NCBI RefSeq assembly: GCF_005116455.1
Contig: NZ_SWBP01000005.1
Coordinates: forward strand, 1-64,000
Direction: 5' to 3'
DNA: 64,000 nucleotides
Source: Pedobacter cryophilus
GTDB taxonomy: Bacteria; Bacteroidota; Bacteroidia; Sphingobacteriales; Sphingobacteriaceae
Positions 54,231 to 64,000 of this stretch are shown in pieces. A program made the position numbers and the translations under genes. The notes below the pieces were generated by a model. The model searched no databases. It worked only from the letters and a program-made list of their open reading frames with translations, and was not told where the DNA came from. Position 1 is the stretch's first letter. Each line of letters opens with the position of its first letter.

Positions 54231-55790
54231 ATGAATCAGTTTATTAAAAAATGTTTTCTAATAATTTTTACCGGTTATTCTTGTGCTTACGCCGATGTAA
54301 AGTTGGCGAGTCCTTTTTCAGATCACATGGTTTTACAGCGTGAAATTGTAGTCCCTGTTTGGGGTACTGCAGATGCAGGGGAAAAAGTAACCGTAAAATT
54401 GGGCGCTCAAACCAAAACAACAATTACTAAAGCTAATGGAAAATGGATGGTAAAGCTTAATAAATTGAAAGCAGGCGGGCCTTTTGTGATGACTGTAACT
54501 GGTAAAAATAAGTTGAGTATTGATGATGTTTACGCTGGCGAAGTTTGGGTTTGTTCGGGCCAGTCTAATATGGATTTTACCGTTGCACAAGAAGATAGGT
54601 ATTGGTGCGGAGTGTACAATGAAAAAGAAGAGGTAGCACAAGCAAATTATCCTTTAATTAGAGTTTTTGATACCGATTTTGCTCCAAATAATCAAGCTCA
54701 AGATTTTGTAAAAGGTAATTGGGAAGTGGTTTCTCCACAAAGTATTGGCCATTTATCTGCGGTAGCTTATTTTTTTGCCAGAGAAATTCAAAAGAAAATT
54801 AAAGTGCCTATTGGCTTAATTACCACCGCTTATGGTGCAAGTACTGCCGAAGCTTGGATAAGAAAAGAATCATTAGAAAAGAACGCGATTTTTAAAGGAT
54901 TGCTTAATAGTTTTGATGATAAGTTGATCAAATTTAAAGCAGATACCGGTGCAAAAACAACCTACAATACAGCTTTAGAAAAATGGAAAATTGCTGCTGC
55001 AAAGGCAAAAGCAGATGGTAAAGATGCCCCTCGTGGTCCAAAAAATCCCGATCCGGTGATGGATCAACACAATCCGTATGTTTTATGGAATGGAATGGTA
55101 AAACCTTTGGTGCCTTACGCCATCAGAGGAGCGCTTTGGTATCAAGGCGAATCTAATTCGCCAACTGCTTCCATCTATAAAAATTTGATGGAAACTCTAA
55201 TTAAAGATTGGAGAACGCAATGGGGCCAGGGAGATTTCCCTTTCTATTATGTGCAATTAGCTAATATTGGGAAAGAAATAGAATTTGTGCCTGCCAAAGG
55301 AGGTACAGAAGCCATTAAAAGAGAAGCCCAATTACAAAACTTATTACTGCCCCATACCGCTATGGCAGTAGCTATTGATAATGCAAACCCAGAAAACATG
55401 GGCGATGTGCATCCTAAGAACAAGCAAGATATTGGCTACCGATTAGCTTTACCTGCTTTAAATAATATCTACAAAGTAAAAACACCTTATTCGGGCCCTA
55501 TTTACCAAAAAATGCAAGTTTTTGGGAATACCATTAAAATTTATTTTAAACATGTTGAAGGTGGTTTAATCATTAAAGGTGATGAATTAAAAGGTTTTGC
55601 AATTGCCGGCGAAGACAAAAAATTTGTTTGGGCCAAGGCTACTATTGTAGGGAATGAAATACTCATTACATCGCCAGAGGTGCTCAACCCCAAAGCTATA
55701 AGATATGGATGGGGTGCTAATCCAATAATCAGCCTTTATAATTCGGCTAATTTACCTGCATCACCTTTTAGAACAGATAACTGGAAATAA
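54231..55790 (+). CDS. Sialate O-acetylesterase family carbohydrate esterase
   Basis: A 519-aa secreted SGNH-type esterase (signal peptide to about residue 21). The order is an N-terminal beta-sandwich (about 25-100; FSDHMVLQREIVVPVWG), then the catalytic domain with the nucleophile in VCSGQSNMDFTV, block ALWYQGESNS, and the His of GDVHPKNKQDIGYRLA near 405. Bacteroidota members (CE20 and relatives) deacetylate plant glycans and not only sialic acid. Its position with CE12 suggests that it strips acetyl groups before hydrolysis. A 139-bp gap separates it from GH35. Confidence 0.87.
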   Translation: MNQFIKKCFLIIFTGYSCAYADVKLASPFSDHMVLQREIVVPVWGTADAGEKVTVKLGAQTKTTITKANGKWMVKLNKLKAGGPFVMTVTGKNKLSIDDVYAGEVWVCSGQSNMDFTVAQEDRYWCGVYNEKEEVAQANYPLIRVFDTDFAPNNQAQDFVKGNWEVVSPQSIGHLSAVAYFFAREIQKKIKVPIGLITTAYGASTAEAWIRKESLEKNAIFKGLLNSFDDKLIKFKADTGAKTTYNTALEKWKIAAAKAKADGKDAPRGPKNPDPVMDQHNPYVLWNGMVKPLVPYAIRGALWYQGESNSPTASIYKNLMETLIKDWRTQWGQGDFPFYYVQLANIGKEIEFVPAKGGTEAIKREAQLQNLLLPHTAMAVAIDNANPENMGDVHPKNKQDIGYRLALPALNNIYKVKTPYSGPIYQKMQVFGNTIKIYFKHVEGGLIIKGDELKGFAIAGEDKKFVWAKATIVGNEILITSPEVLNPKAIRYGWGANPIISLYNSANLPASPFRTDNWK

Positions 55791-55869
55791 GCCTCATCAA
55801 TTAAAATAAATTTCATTTGGTAAATAAGATCAATCTAAGTCTATTCACAATATGCTCAATAACAATTAC

Positions 55870-57411
55870 ATGAAAAAAACGATATTATTTTTAAGCTGCT
55901 TGGTGCTTACGCTGAGTTTAAATGCGCAAACTAGCGTTTCGGGCTATGTAAGTACCGTAAACCAAAATCAACAAATTAGTAAACATATTTATGGTCATTT
56001 TTCTGAACATTTAGGGAGGTGTATTTATGATGGTTTTTGGGTAGATAAAAGCTTAAATGTGAAAAAAGAAGGTCGTATTCGTATGGATATTGTGGATGCT
56101 TTAAAAGCGATAAATATTCCAAACTTACGTTGGCCGGGAGGTTGTTTTGCCGATGAATACCATTGGAGAGATGGAATTGGAGCGCCAAACAGTCGCCCAA
56201 AAATGGTAAATACCAATTGGGGTGGCGTTACAGAAGACAATAGTTTTGGTACGCATGAGTTTTTGGAACTTTGTAAATTATTAGGGACCGAGCCTTACAT
56301 TAGTGGGAATGTAGGCAGCGGAACGGTAGAAGAAATGAGCAAATGGGTAGAGTATTTAAACTTTGATGGAGAAAGCCCAATGTCTAAACTGAGAAAAGAA
56401 AACGGACGTACAGAACCATGGAAAGTGAGTTTTTGGGGTGTTGGAAACGAGAGTTGGGGTTGTGGCGGAAATATGACTGCCGAGTATTATGCAGATCAGT
56501 TTAACCGTTACGCTACTTATTCCAGAGACTACCCGGGTACAAAACTAAAGAAAGTTGCAGGTGGCGCCAATAGCGATGATTATAATTGGACAGATGTATT
56601 GATGCGTAAAAGCAGAAACCAAATGTGGGGTTTATCATTGCATTATTACGCTATTCCAACGGGTAGTTGGGGTAATAAAGGATCTGCAACAGATTTTGAA
56701 GAGCAAGAATACTTTAGCAGCATGAAAAATGCTTTAAGAATGGACGAATTAGTAACCAAACATTCTGCCGTAATGGATAAATACGATCCGGCTAAAAAAG
56801 TAGCTTTAGTGGTAGATGAGTGGGGAATTTGGACAAATGTAGAGCCAGGCACAAATCCGGGCTTTTTATACCAACAAAATAGCTTACGCGATGCTTTAGT
56901 TGCTGGTTCTACCCTAAATATTTTTAATAACCATAGTGATAGGGTGAAAATGGCCAACTTGGCTCAAACCGTAAATGTGTTGCAAGCTTTAATCTTAACC
57001 GAAAAAGATAAAATGTTGTTAACGCCAACTTACTGGGTGTTTGATATGTACAAAACCCATCAAGAGGCTACTTTGCTGCCGGTAAAATTTACTTCACCTA
57101 ATTATGTGGTAAATAATAAAAGCCTTCCATCCGTAAATATTTCTGCCTCAAAAGATAAAAATGGCGTAGTGCATTTAACCATGGTAAATCTTGATGCTAA
57201 AAACAATATCCCTGTAAAGTTAAATTTTGAGGATTTAAATTGGAGTAAAGCTGTTGGAACCATCTTAACCTCAGCAAAATTTACCGATTACAATTCTTTT
57301 GATCAGCCTAATAAAATTAAACCTGCGGCATTTAATGGGGCAAGCAAAAACGGAGATCAGCTGCAATTAAGTTTACCTCCATTAAGTGTGGTAGCTATTA
57401 CATTAAATTAA
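55870..57411 (+). CDS. Glycoside hydrolase family 51 alpha-L-arabinofuranosidase
   Basis: A 513-aa exo-enzyme that releases L-arabinofuranose from arabinans or arabinogalactan. A signal peptide is present ([19 protein letters not shown]), so it acts in the periplasm, unlike many intracellular GH51 enzymes. The TIM barrel has [34 protein letters not shown], acid/base E194 in [11 protein letters not shown] and nucleophile E317 in VVDEWGIW; the C-terminal beta domain is complete. An ATG six codons upstream (55852, MLNNNY) is possible but not needed. It is followed by a UUCG-loop terminator, which splits it from GH95. Confidence 0.95.
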   Translation: MKKTILFLSCLVLTLSLNAQTSVSGYVSTVNQNQQISKHIYGHFSEHLGRCIYDGFWVDKSLNVKKEGRIRMDIVDALKAINIPNLRWPGGCFADEYHWRDGIGAPNSRPKMVNTNWGGVTEDNSFGTHEFLELCKLLGTEPYISGNVGSGTVEEMSKWVEYLNFDGESPMSKLRKENGRTEPWKVSFWGVGNESWGCGGNMTAEYYADQFNRYATYSRDYPGTKLKKVAGGANSDDYNWTDVLMRKSRNQMWGLSLHYYAIPTGSWGNKGSATDFEEQEYFSSMKNALRMDELVTKHSAVMDKYDPAKKVALVVDEWGIWTNVEPGTNPGFLYQQNSLRDALVAGSTLNIFNNHSDRVKMANLAQTVNVLQALILTEKDKMLLTPTYWVFDMYKTHQEATLLPVKFTSPNYVVNNKSLPSVNISASKDKNGVVHLTMVNLDAKNNIPVKLNFEDLNWSKAVGTILTSAKFTDYNSFDQPNKIKPAAFNGASKNGDQLQLSLPPLSVVAITLN

Positions 57412-57432
57412 TTTTAAAATTGATATTATGGT

Positions 57433-57460
57433 AAGGATGAGCTTCGGCTTATCCTTTTTT
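57433..57460 (+). terminator. Rho-independent terminator after GH51
   Basis: AAGGATGAGC (57433-57442) pairs with GCTTATCCTT (57447-57456), with one G-T wobble, around a very stable TTCG loop, and ends in six T residues (57455-57460). It lies 22 bp after the GH51 stop. Confidence 0.92.
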
Positions 57461-57561
57461 ATAAATGTATTTTTTCCTTCATATTATCTAAACTAGATGA
57501 ATCATGATGGTAGTTGTGTGATTATTTTTTAGATTTATCCCAACCAATAACCTTGTTATCA

Positions 57562-60000
57562 ATGTCTTTTCTTAAAAAGTGTTTTCCATTTGGGATATTC
57601 TGTTTGCTTGGCTTAAATAATATTTGTGCACAAAGCCAAAAAGCTGAATCTTTAGAATTATGGTATAACAAACCTGCAAAAGACTGGAATGAGGCTTTAC
57701 CAATAGGAAATGGACGATTAGGAGCCATGATTTTTGGTCATCCAAGTTTAGAGTTAATTCAATTAAACGAAGCTACGCTTTGGACAGGCGGCCCTGTTAA
57801 TCTCAACCCAAACCCAACAGCTTATAAATATTTGCCACAAGTAAGATCCGCACTTTTTGCGGATAGCATACCCAAAGCGGTTTCTTTACTCAAGAAAATT
57901 CAAGGTCCAAACACAAATATGTACCAACCTTTGGGTGATATTTTGATTAAACAAGATTTTAAAGGAGAGGTTAAAAATTACAAAAGATCTTTAAACATTG
58001 AAAAAGCAATTTCCACTACTTCTTTTGAGGTTGATGGAGTGCAATATACCCGAGAAATGTTTTCTTCTTTTCCAGATCAGGTGATGATTTTACGCATCAC
58101 CGCCAGCAAAGCCAATAGCCTTAATTTTAGTGTATCTAACACTCATTTATTAGCACATAGCAGTTTTGTAAATGCTCAAAATGAATTAGTACTGCAAGGC
58201 AAAGCCCGCATTGAGAGCGATGAAAGAAGAGTTCCAAAGCCTATTGTTTTTAAAGATGATGAATCTTGCAAAGGAATGCGTTTTGAATGGAGAATGAAGG
58301 TGATAAAAAACGATGGTAAATTAACAGGTAAAGACAGCACATTAACCATTACTAATGCTACTTCTGTAGTGTTTGCTATTGCCGCCCAAACTTCTTTTAA
58401 CGGAATTGATAAATGCCCTGATGCTGACGGGAAAGATGAAAAACTTGCCGTCACTCAAGATCTAAATAAAATTGCGACTAAAAAATATGACGACCTTTTA
58501 AAAGCCCATCAAACAGATTACACTTCGTTTTTTAACAGATTATCTTTGCAAATAAAAGGAGAATCTCATCCAGAATTACCCACCAACGAAAGATTATCCC
58601 AATATAAAACTGGTAAGCCGGATGTAGGCTTAGAAAAATTGTATTATCAGTTTGGCCGGTACTTATTAATATCTAGCTCCAGAGCGGGCAGCCCGGCTGC
58701 AAATTTACAAGGAATTTGGAATCATTTATTAAGACCATCTTGGCGAAGTAATTACACTACCAATATCAACTTGCAAATGAATTATTGGCCAGCAGAAATG
58801 ACTAATCTATCAGAATTAACAGAGCCATTAATTACGCAAATAGGTTATATGGCAAAAAACGGAACTGCAACTGCTAGTAATTATTACCAAATGAAAGGTT
58901 GGGCGGTTCATCATAATTCTGATTTATGGGGACAAACCAATCCGGTTGGCGAAGGAGGCGGAGATCCAAAATGGGCAAATTGGGCTTTAGGAAGTGCTTG
59001 GTTATCTCAGCATTTATATGAACACTATCGTTTTACCAAGGACAAAGAATATTTAAAAAATGTAGCTTATCCGCTAATGAAATCTGCTGCTGATTTTTGC
59101 GAAGATTGGTTGGTAGAATATAAAGGCGAATGGGTTACTGCACCATCCACTTCTCCAGAGAATATTTACCTGCATCCGGCTGGCTATAAAGGTGCTGTAA
59201 CCATTGCTTCGGCTATGGATATGGAAATTATTTGGGATTTGTTTACCAATGTAATAGAAGCCGCCAAGTTTTTAAATACCGATAAAGATTTAATTGCTAA
59301 GCTTGAAATGAAGCGAGCCAGGTTACATCCCCTACAAATTGGTAAAAAAGGCAATTTAATGGAGTGGTATGGAGATTGGGAAGATGAAGATCCAAAACAC
59401 AGGCATGTTTCGCAATTATTTGGCTTGCATCCGGGTCGAGAAATTTCACCATTATTAGATCAGAAACTGGCTAACGCAGCAAAACAAACCTTAATAGGTA
59501 GGGGAGATGGCGGAACAGGTTGGAGCAAAGCCTGGAAAATTAATTTTTGGGCCAGGTTATTAGATGGAAATCATGCTTATCTGATGTATCAGGAATTATT
59601 AAAAACAACTACTTTAAATAATTTATTTGATACGCATCCACCGTTTCAAATTGATGGAAATTTTGGCGCTACTGCTGGCGTTACCGAAATGCTTTTGCAA
59701 AGCCAGTTAGATTACATACAATTATTACCTGCCTTACCAAATGCTTGGGCTACCGGATCTGTTAAAGGCTTAGTTGCTCGTGGAAATTTTGTGGTAGATA
59801 TGAGTTGGAATAACAAGGAATTACAAAAAGCCGAAATTCTATCAAGAAGTGGCGAAGATTGTAAGCTGTTAACTTTGTTGCCTGTTAAACTAGCAGGAGT
59901 AAATGTGCTGTCAAAACCAGTAGTTATCAATAACCAAACTTATCATAGTCTTAACTTTAAAACTAAAAAAGACAAAAAATATTTGATTCTAAAAATATGA
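57562..60000 (+). CDS. Glycoside hydrolase family 95 (alpha-L-fucosidase or alpha-L-galactosidase)
   Basis: An 812-aa inverting enzyme of GH95, secreted (signal peptide to about residue 24). The N-terminal beta domain opens with [18 protein letters not shown], then the (alpha/alpha)6 barrel has the catalytic elements [14 protein letters not shown] (two Asn), [11 protein letters not shown] (general acid Glu) and [12 protein letters not shown] (Asp). The ATG at 57562 fits the signal peptide; the frame opens at a TTG at 57514 but the added residues look non-genic. GH95 acts on alpha-1,2-fucose or L-galactose of plant glycans such as xyloglucan and rhamnogalacturonan. The stop overlaps the next start by 4 bp. 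Confidence 0.93.
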   Translation: MSFLKKCFPFGIFCLLGLNNICAQSQKAESLELWYNKPAKDWNEALPIGNGRLGAMIFGHPSLELIQLNEATLWTGGPVNLNPNPTAYKYLPQVRSALFADSIPKAVSLLKKIQGPNTNMYQPLGDILIKQDFKGEVKNYKRSLNIEKAISTTSFEVDGVQYTREMFSSFPDQVMILRITASKANSLNFSVSNTHLLAHSSFVNAQNELVLQGKARIESDERRVPKPIVFKDDESCKGMRFEWRMKVIKNDGKLTGKDSTLTITNATSVVFAIAAQTSFNGIDKCPDADGKDEKLAVTQDLNKIATKKYDDLLKAHQTDYTSFFNRLSLQIKGESHPELPTNERLSQYKTGKPDVGLEKLYYQFGRYLLISSSRAGSPAANLQGIWNHLLRPSWRSNYTTNINLQMNYWPAEMTNLSELTEPLITQIGYMAKNGTATASNYYQMKGWAVHHNSDLWGQTNPVGEGGGDPKWANWALGSAWLSQHLYEHYRFTKDKEYLKNVAYPLMKSAADFCEDWLVEYKGEWVTAPSTSPENIYLHPAGYKGAVTIASAMDMEIIWDLFTNVIEAAKFLNTDKDLIAKLEMKRARLHPLQIGKKGNLMEWYGDWEDEDPKHRHVSQLFGLHPGREISPLLDQKLANAAKQTLIGRGDGGTGWSKAWKINFWARLLDGNHAYLMYQELLKTTTLNNLFDTHPPFQIDGNFGATAGVTEMLLQSQLDYIQLLPALPNAWATGSVKGLVARGNFVVDMSWNNKELQKAEILSRSGEDCKLLTLLPVKLAGVNVLSKPVVINNQTYHSLNFKTKKDKKYLILKI

Positions 60001-61325
60001 AAATCTCTTTAAAATACTTATTTCTGCTTATCACTTTATCTTCTGGTCAATTATTGGCACAATCTACAGCAAGGCCATCTTTTAAATTTGATTTTGGATC
60101 ATCTGATGTGCAAAGTGGCTACACCGCCGTCACCCCAAAAAGTACTTACACAGATGCCAGCGGTTTTGGATTTGATTATGAAACTTTGCCCGCTTTCGCT
60201 GATAGTGGAAAAGGAAATGCGTTAAAAAGAGATTTTGTGACCGCCAGTCAGCCGTTTTATTTCTCGGTAAAACTGCCCGAAGGCAATTATAAAGTAAGAG
60301 TGCTACTAGGTAATAGTGATGGAGCTTCAAAAACCACTGTAAAAGCCGAATCAAGAAGGCTAATGTTACAAAATATATCTCCTGCAAAAGGTAAATTCAG
60401 ATATGAAACTTTTATAGTAAACATAAAGGATAGAAATATTAGCGAAAACAAAAAAGTGGCTTTAAAACCCAGAGAGTACACTAAATTAGATTGGGATAAC
60501 AAGCTTACCCTAGAATTTGCTGTTCAGCCATGTGTGGCGGCTATAGAGATTACTCCCGTAGATGATCAAATTACTGTTTTTTTAGCAGGTAATTCTACCG
60601 TGGTGAATCAAGATGATGAGCCTTGGGCATCTTGGGGGCAAATGATTCCTTATTTTTTTAAACCAGGGATAGCCATTGCAAATCATGCGGAGTCTGGTCT
60701 TACTTTAGGGAGTTTTATGGGTTCTAAACGTTTAGAGAAGATTTTAAGCGTGATGAAAAAAGGAGATTACCTATTTATAGAATTTGGTCATAATGATCAA
60801 AAGGATAAAGGAGCTAATGATGGCGCTTATAAATCATATACAGAAAACTTAAAATTCTTTGTTTCTAGTTTTAGAGCAAAAGGCGGAATACCGGTAATTG
60901 TGACTTCTACCGCAAGAAGATCTTTTAGCAACCAAGGAGATGTGGTAGAGACTTTAGGCGATTTCCCTGATGCCGCCCGCAAAGTAGCTGCCGAGTTAAA
61001 TGTGCCATTAATAGATTTGAACAAAGAGACCAAAATTTTATACAAAGCATTAGGAGTAGAGCCTTCTAAAAAGGCTTTAGTACACTATCCTGCCAATAGT
61101 TATCCGGGTCAAACTCAGGCTTTGGCAGATAACACTCATTTCAATCCTTATGGGGCTTATCAAATTTCAAAAATTATTACCCAAGGAATTATTGATCAGA
61201 AAATAAAACTCAAAAAATACATTAGAAATTTTGATCATTATGATGCTGAAAAACCCGATCCTTTTACCAGTTGGACCTGGCCAGAAAGTTTAAGAAGTGA
61301 TGCGGTAAAGCCCGATGGAAACTAG
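59997..61325 (+). CDS. Rhamnogalacturonan acetylesterase (CE12)
   Basis: A 442-aa secreted GDSL/SGNH esterase (signal peptide [21 protein letters not shown]). The N-terminal 170 residues form a jelly-roll domain that may bind sugar ([30 protein letters not shown]). The CE12 catalytic domain follows: Ser in [10 protein letters not shown], oxyanion residues near [17 protein letters not shown], and Asp/His in [13 protein letters not shown]. It removes acetyl groups from galacturonate of rhamnogalacturonan I. It overlaps GH95 by 4 bp (ATGA), so the two are coupled. No terminator with a good T tract was seen after it. Confidence 0.92.
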   Translation: MKISLKYLFLLITLSSGQLLAQSTARPSFKFDFGSSDVQSGYTAVTPKSTYTDASGFGFDYETLPAFADSGKGNALKRDFVTASQPFYFSVKLPEGNYKVRVLLGNSDGASKTTVKAESRRLMLQNISPAKGKFRYETFIVNIKDRNISENKKVALKPREYTKLDWDNKLTLEFAVQPCVAAIEITPVDDQITVFLAGNSTVVNQDDEPWASWGQMIPYFFKPGIAIANHAESGLTLGSFMGSKRLEKILSVMKKGDYLFIEFGHNDQKDKGANDGAYKSYTENLKFFVSSFRAKGGIPVIVTSTARRSFSNQGDVVETLGDFPDAARKVAAELNVPLIDLNKETKILYKALGVEPSKKALVHYPANSYPGQTQALADNTHFNPYGAYQISKIITQGIIDQKIKLKKYIRNFDHYDAEKPDPFTSWTWPESLRSDAVKPDGN

Positions 61326-61510
61326 ATTAAATGGTAGTTTTTTTTATCTAATTTTTTAAATAAATGTACAAATGACATTTTTTTAGTGAAAATAGTAAAA
61401 AAACAGGATGCGACAGGATGCAAAGCTTCCCGGAAACTTGTACTTTAGTATATTAACCAATTAGAGAGTCCCCGACTTTCGAGATTTATTAACCTAAATT
61501 AACCTTAAGT

Positions 61511-61630
61511 ATGATGAAACTTTACTTCAACGCATTGCCTCCTTTTCTAAGTTTGATAATCTTATTAGTGCTTCTAAAAAGCAATAACAAGCATCAGGTC
61601 AATTCTTTTGATTTATCATACGCTCAATAA
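61511..61630 (+). CDS. Possible 39-aa membrane peptide upstream of the fasciclin gene
   Basis: In the 342-bp gap after CE12, a frame from the ATG at 61511 to the TAA at 61628 gives a short basic N-terminus, a single hydrophobic helix (LPPFLSLIILLVLL) and a polar tail ending YAQ. Two adjacent ATGs start it. It looks like a single-pass membrane peptide and ends 37 bp before the fasciclin gene. No homologue is recognised. The rest of the gap contains no feature that I can name. Confidence 0.4.
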   Translation: MMKLYFNALPPFLSLIILLVLLKSNNKHQVNSFDLSYAQ

Positions 61631-61667
61631 AGACCTTTATTAATTTTCTAAGATATAATTACTAATT

Positions 61668-63905
61668 ATGTTCACATCAATTAAACGTGTTATTCTTTTG
61701 GTTTTAGTGGGTAGTTTTATACTATCAGGCTGTCAGAAGGATAAATTTGACGAGTATTATGGTAGGCCAGATTCTCTTGCCGATCCCATATATCAACAAC
61801 TGGTTGCAAAGGGAAATTTCACTACCTTACTTAAACTAATAGACAAAGCTGCATACGCAGATATTTTGTCTAAAGCTGGTTATTGGACTTTGTTTGCTCC
61901 AAATGATGCCGCTTTTCAAGTGTTTTTTCAGGAAAACGGAATTACAAATGCAGAAGCTGTAACTAAAGAAATGGCTGAAAAAATTGTAAAATACGCCTTG
62001 GTATACAATGCATTTAGGACCGATAGAATTTCAGACTATCAATCTAATATAGGTTGGATTCCAAATCAAGCTTATAAAAGAAGAACCGCTTATTATGATG
62101 GTTTCTACAAAGAAATGGTTAATGGGGTAGAAACAGTTGTTTTTTCTTCAAACAGAAACAACTCTGCGGTAGGCGGAACTCCTTATTATGTTGATGGAGA
62201 TAACAACAATAAATACGTTCCTTACTTTCATCAGAATTTTGTAACCGCCGCAGGTTTAAGCGCAATAGATTACAATTATTTTTTTCCTAACGAACCTTAC
62301 ACAGGGTTTAATTTTATTGGAGGAAATGTTAAAACAGCCGATATTATTGCCGAAAACGGAATTATACATGAGGTCACAAAAGTAACTCTTCCTTTACCAA
62401 ATTTAGACCAATACTTAGCAGGAAAGCCTCAATACAGTTTATTCAAAAGTATTTTAGATAAATATTTGGTTACCTACCAAGTGAATGAATTAGCTACCAG
62501 AAGATATCAAATTTTAACTGGTAAAACAGATAAGGTTTACATTAAAGTTTATAACGCTGGCTTAGCTTTTTCTCCTAATAATGAGAATTTTGTAAAAACA
62601 ACTGATAATGATGGTCAATCTGATGGTTACAGCATGTTTGTTCCTACAAACACGGTACTTCAGAATTTCATCAATACTAAAATTTTAGAGCATTATACTT
62701 CTTTAGACGCTTTGCCACAATATATTTTAGTGGATTTAATAAATTCACATTTATGGGCAAACACAGTATGGCCTACAAAATTTGCATCGGCCCTTAATTT
62801 ATTAGAAGAAGAAGTTAGGTTTAACAGAACTAATGATATTGTTGACGGTCAAATATTAAGTAATGGTTTGTTTTATGGTACTAATAAAGTACAAGAATCA
62901 AATACTTTCTTTTCTGTGTACAGCAGACCCTATTTGAATCCCAATTATACTTTAATGACAAGGGCTTTAAATGAAGAGTACAAACGTATCATCAATAATA
63001 TTGATATAAAATTTACGCTTTTCATGATGTCTGATCAATTGTTAAGAGCTAAAGGTTTTGACTACGATCCTATTAGAGTAGAATGGGTTTACACTTCTCC
63101 TGCTACCGGGGTAAGAGTAGCGGGTGCTTTAGCAAGAGCAAGAATTCAAAGAATTCTTTACACACATATAGTTGCTACGCCAAATAATGAGTTAAACAAC
63201 ATTGCGACCACAACAGGTTTTATAAGAACTGGCGATAGAGATATCCCTGGTGAATATATTAAATGGAATAATAATAAAGTGGTTGCAGCTGGTAATGAAG
63301 ATGTAGGAACAGTAGTAAACATTACAGGTTTTGATAATACCAGTAACGGAAGAGTTTATTATACTGATAACCTGTTAGAATATAGTGAAAGAGGCATTGG
63401 TTTAAAGCTGGCAGCTTTAGCGAATACAATCCCACCAGGGCAAACTATTTCTCCATTTAAAAGATTTTTTGATTACCTGAATAACTCACCATTGTATACA
63501 AGAGCAACTGGAGTGATAAACGGTGTGTTATTGGGAACTTCTCATACCTTATTAGTTCCAGATAATAATGCAATTGCAGCAGCTATCACTGCTGGTTTGT
63601 TGCCTGCAAGTACAACACCTACAACAGGTATAGATGTTGAGAAAGTTTCTGCATTTATCAGGTATCATATTTTGGTAAGAAGAACTGTAGCTGCAGATGG
63701 AAACCAAGATATTACCTCTTCTGAAACGCTTCATAAAAACATTAATGATGAAGTGGTAACGGTTAGGATAAATAACCAAATAAACAATTTGTCTTTTTCA
63801 GGACAAAATAACAACAGAACTGCTACCGTAATTAATGCTTCAAGCAATAACCTGGCAGATAGAACTTTAATTCATTTAGTTAATAATTATCTTGATTACA
63901 GATAG
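61668..63905 (+). CDS. Lipoprotein with four fasciclin domains
   Basis: A 745-aa lipoprotein (signal peptide ending FILSGC; Cys about 22). It is built from four fasciclin (FAS1) domains. The first begins near residue 45 with LVAKGNFTTLLKLIDKA and has the H1-type TLFAPNDAAF; others begin near QYSLFKSILDKYL, and the last has LLVPDNNAIAAAI before VEKVSAFIRYHILVRR. FAS1 domains mediate adhesion and, in Bacteroidota, occur beside SusC/SusD-type pairs. Its stop is 2 bp before the SusC start, so it is cotranscribed. It may act as an outer-membrane accessory for uptake of the same glycan. Confidence 0.85.
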   Translation: MFTSIKRVILLVLVGSFILSGCQKDKFDEYYGRPDSLADPIYQQLVAKGNFTTLLKLIDKAAYADILSKAGYWTLFAPNDAAFQVFFQENGITNAEAVTKEMAEKIVKYALVYNAFRTDRISDYQSNIGWIPNQAYKRRTAYYDGFYKEMVNGVETVVFSSNRNNSAVGGTPYYVDGDNNNKYVPYFHQNFVTAAGLSAIDYNYFFPNEPYTGFNFIGGNVKTADIIAENGIIHEVTKVTLPLPNLDQYLAGKPQYSLFKSILDKYLVTYQVNELATRRYQILTGKTDKVYIKVYNAGLAFSPNNENFVKTTDNDGQSDGYSMFVPTNTVLQNFINTKILEHYTSLDALPQYILVDLINSHLWANTVWPTKFASALNLLEEEVRFNRTNDIVDGQILSNGLFYGTNKVQESNTFFSVYSRPYLNPNYTLMTRALNEEYKRIINNIDIKFTLFMMSDQLLRAKGFDYDPIRVEWVYTSPATGVRVAGALARARIQRILYTHIVATPNNELNNIATTTGFIRTGDRDIPGEYIKWNNNKVVAAGNEDVGTVVNITGFDNTSNGRVYYTDNLLEYSERGIGLKLAALANTIPPGQTISPFKRFFDYLNNSPLYTRATGVINGVLLGTSHTLLVPDNNAIAAAITAGLLPASTTPTTGIDVEKVSAFIRYHILVRRTVAADGNQDITSSETLHKNINDEVVTVRINNQINNLSFSGQNNNRTATVINASSNNLADRTLIHLVNNYLDYR

Positions 63906-63907
63906 AT

Positions 63908-64000
63908 ATGAGAAATAGATATTTTTTAAGCTTTATGGTTGTTTTGATGGGTGTTTTTGCACTTCCATCATCAATTTTAGCACAGCAACCCGCAGCAACT
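63908..64000 (+). CDS. SusC/RagA-type TonB-dependent receptor, start only
   Basis: Only the first 31 codons are in the window: MRNRYFLSFMVVLMGVFA followed by LPSSILAQQPAAT, a signal peptide of the type seen on SusC receptors. The identification rests on position (2 bp after the fasciclin lipoprotein, within a polysaccharide locus) and on this start. The TonB plug and SusC signatures would lie downstream. Confidence 0.55.
   Translation, partial: MRNRYFLSFMVVLMGVFALPSSILAQQPAAT

Overview
The window is a contiguous piece of an AT-rich Bacteroidota chromosome, most likely from the Sphingobacteriaceae (Pedobacter or a relative). The basis is the gene content: SprA of the type IX secretion / gliding system, the neighbour order maeB-ruvA-sprA, a CrtZ carotenoid hydroxylase, a SusC-type receptor preceded by a fasciclin lipoprotein, a large set of secreted glycan-degrading enzymes, and short interspersed hairpin repeats of a kind common in this group. 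No rRNA, tRNA, CRISPR array, transposase or integrase was seen.

Layout. 1-2.2 kb: an ECF sigma factor cut by the left edge, with a dense array of TGTTTAAC-like motifs at its start codon, then murB and crtZ. 2.2-9.9 kb: three consecutive TetR regulators followed by a tripartite efflux pump (TolC-type channel, adaptor, RND permease), closed by a double terminator shared with convergent lpdA. 11.4-15.4 kb: an accessory patch with a frameshifted MNT-HEPN toxin-antitoxin pair, a DoxX-like protein, small lipoproteins, a DUF1003 protein, a decayed ECF sigma factor, and a 63-bp copy of the 3' end of the neighbouring peptidase gene. 15.4-27.6 kb (minus strand): an S9 prolyl oligopeptidase, then maeB-ruvA-sprA. 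27.9-36.2 kb: miaB (carrying an in-frame palindromic repeat), a sigma-54 activator, lptE, a protein with long Glu-rich tandem repeats, secG, groES and groEL. 36.4-42.6 kb: a DUF1131-like lipoprotein, then a probable stress group (zinc alcohol dehydrogenase, OmpA-type lipoprotein, three-BON protein, single-domain response regulator, Hsp20, GT4 glycosyltransferase).

42.9-64 kb: a polysaccharide utilisation locus on the plus strand. It encodes a BNR_4 beta-propeller protein, a DUF4450-type giant enzyme, GH2, a PL22-like propeller, GH35, a sialate O-acetylesterase-type esterase, GH51, GH95 and a CE12 rhamnogalacturonan acetylesterase, then a four-fasciclin lipoprotein and the start of a SusC/RagA receptor. 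Nearly every enzyme has a signal peptide. Together they point to stripping galactose, arabinose, fucose (or L-galactose), acetyl groups and uronate-linked residues from a pectic rhamnogalacturonan or arabinogalactan. No backbone endo-lyase, SusD or locus regulator is visible, so the locus probably continues past the right edge.

The best candidates for new biology are the DUF4450 protein and the BNR_4 protein in the glycan locus, the fasciclin lipoprotein paired with SusC, the repeat element translated inside miaB, and the 63-bp direct repeats bracketing a small island beside the peptidase gene.
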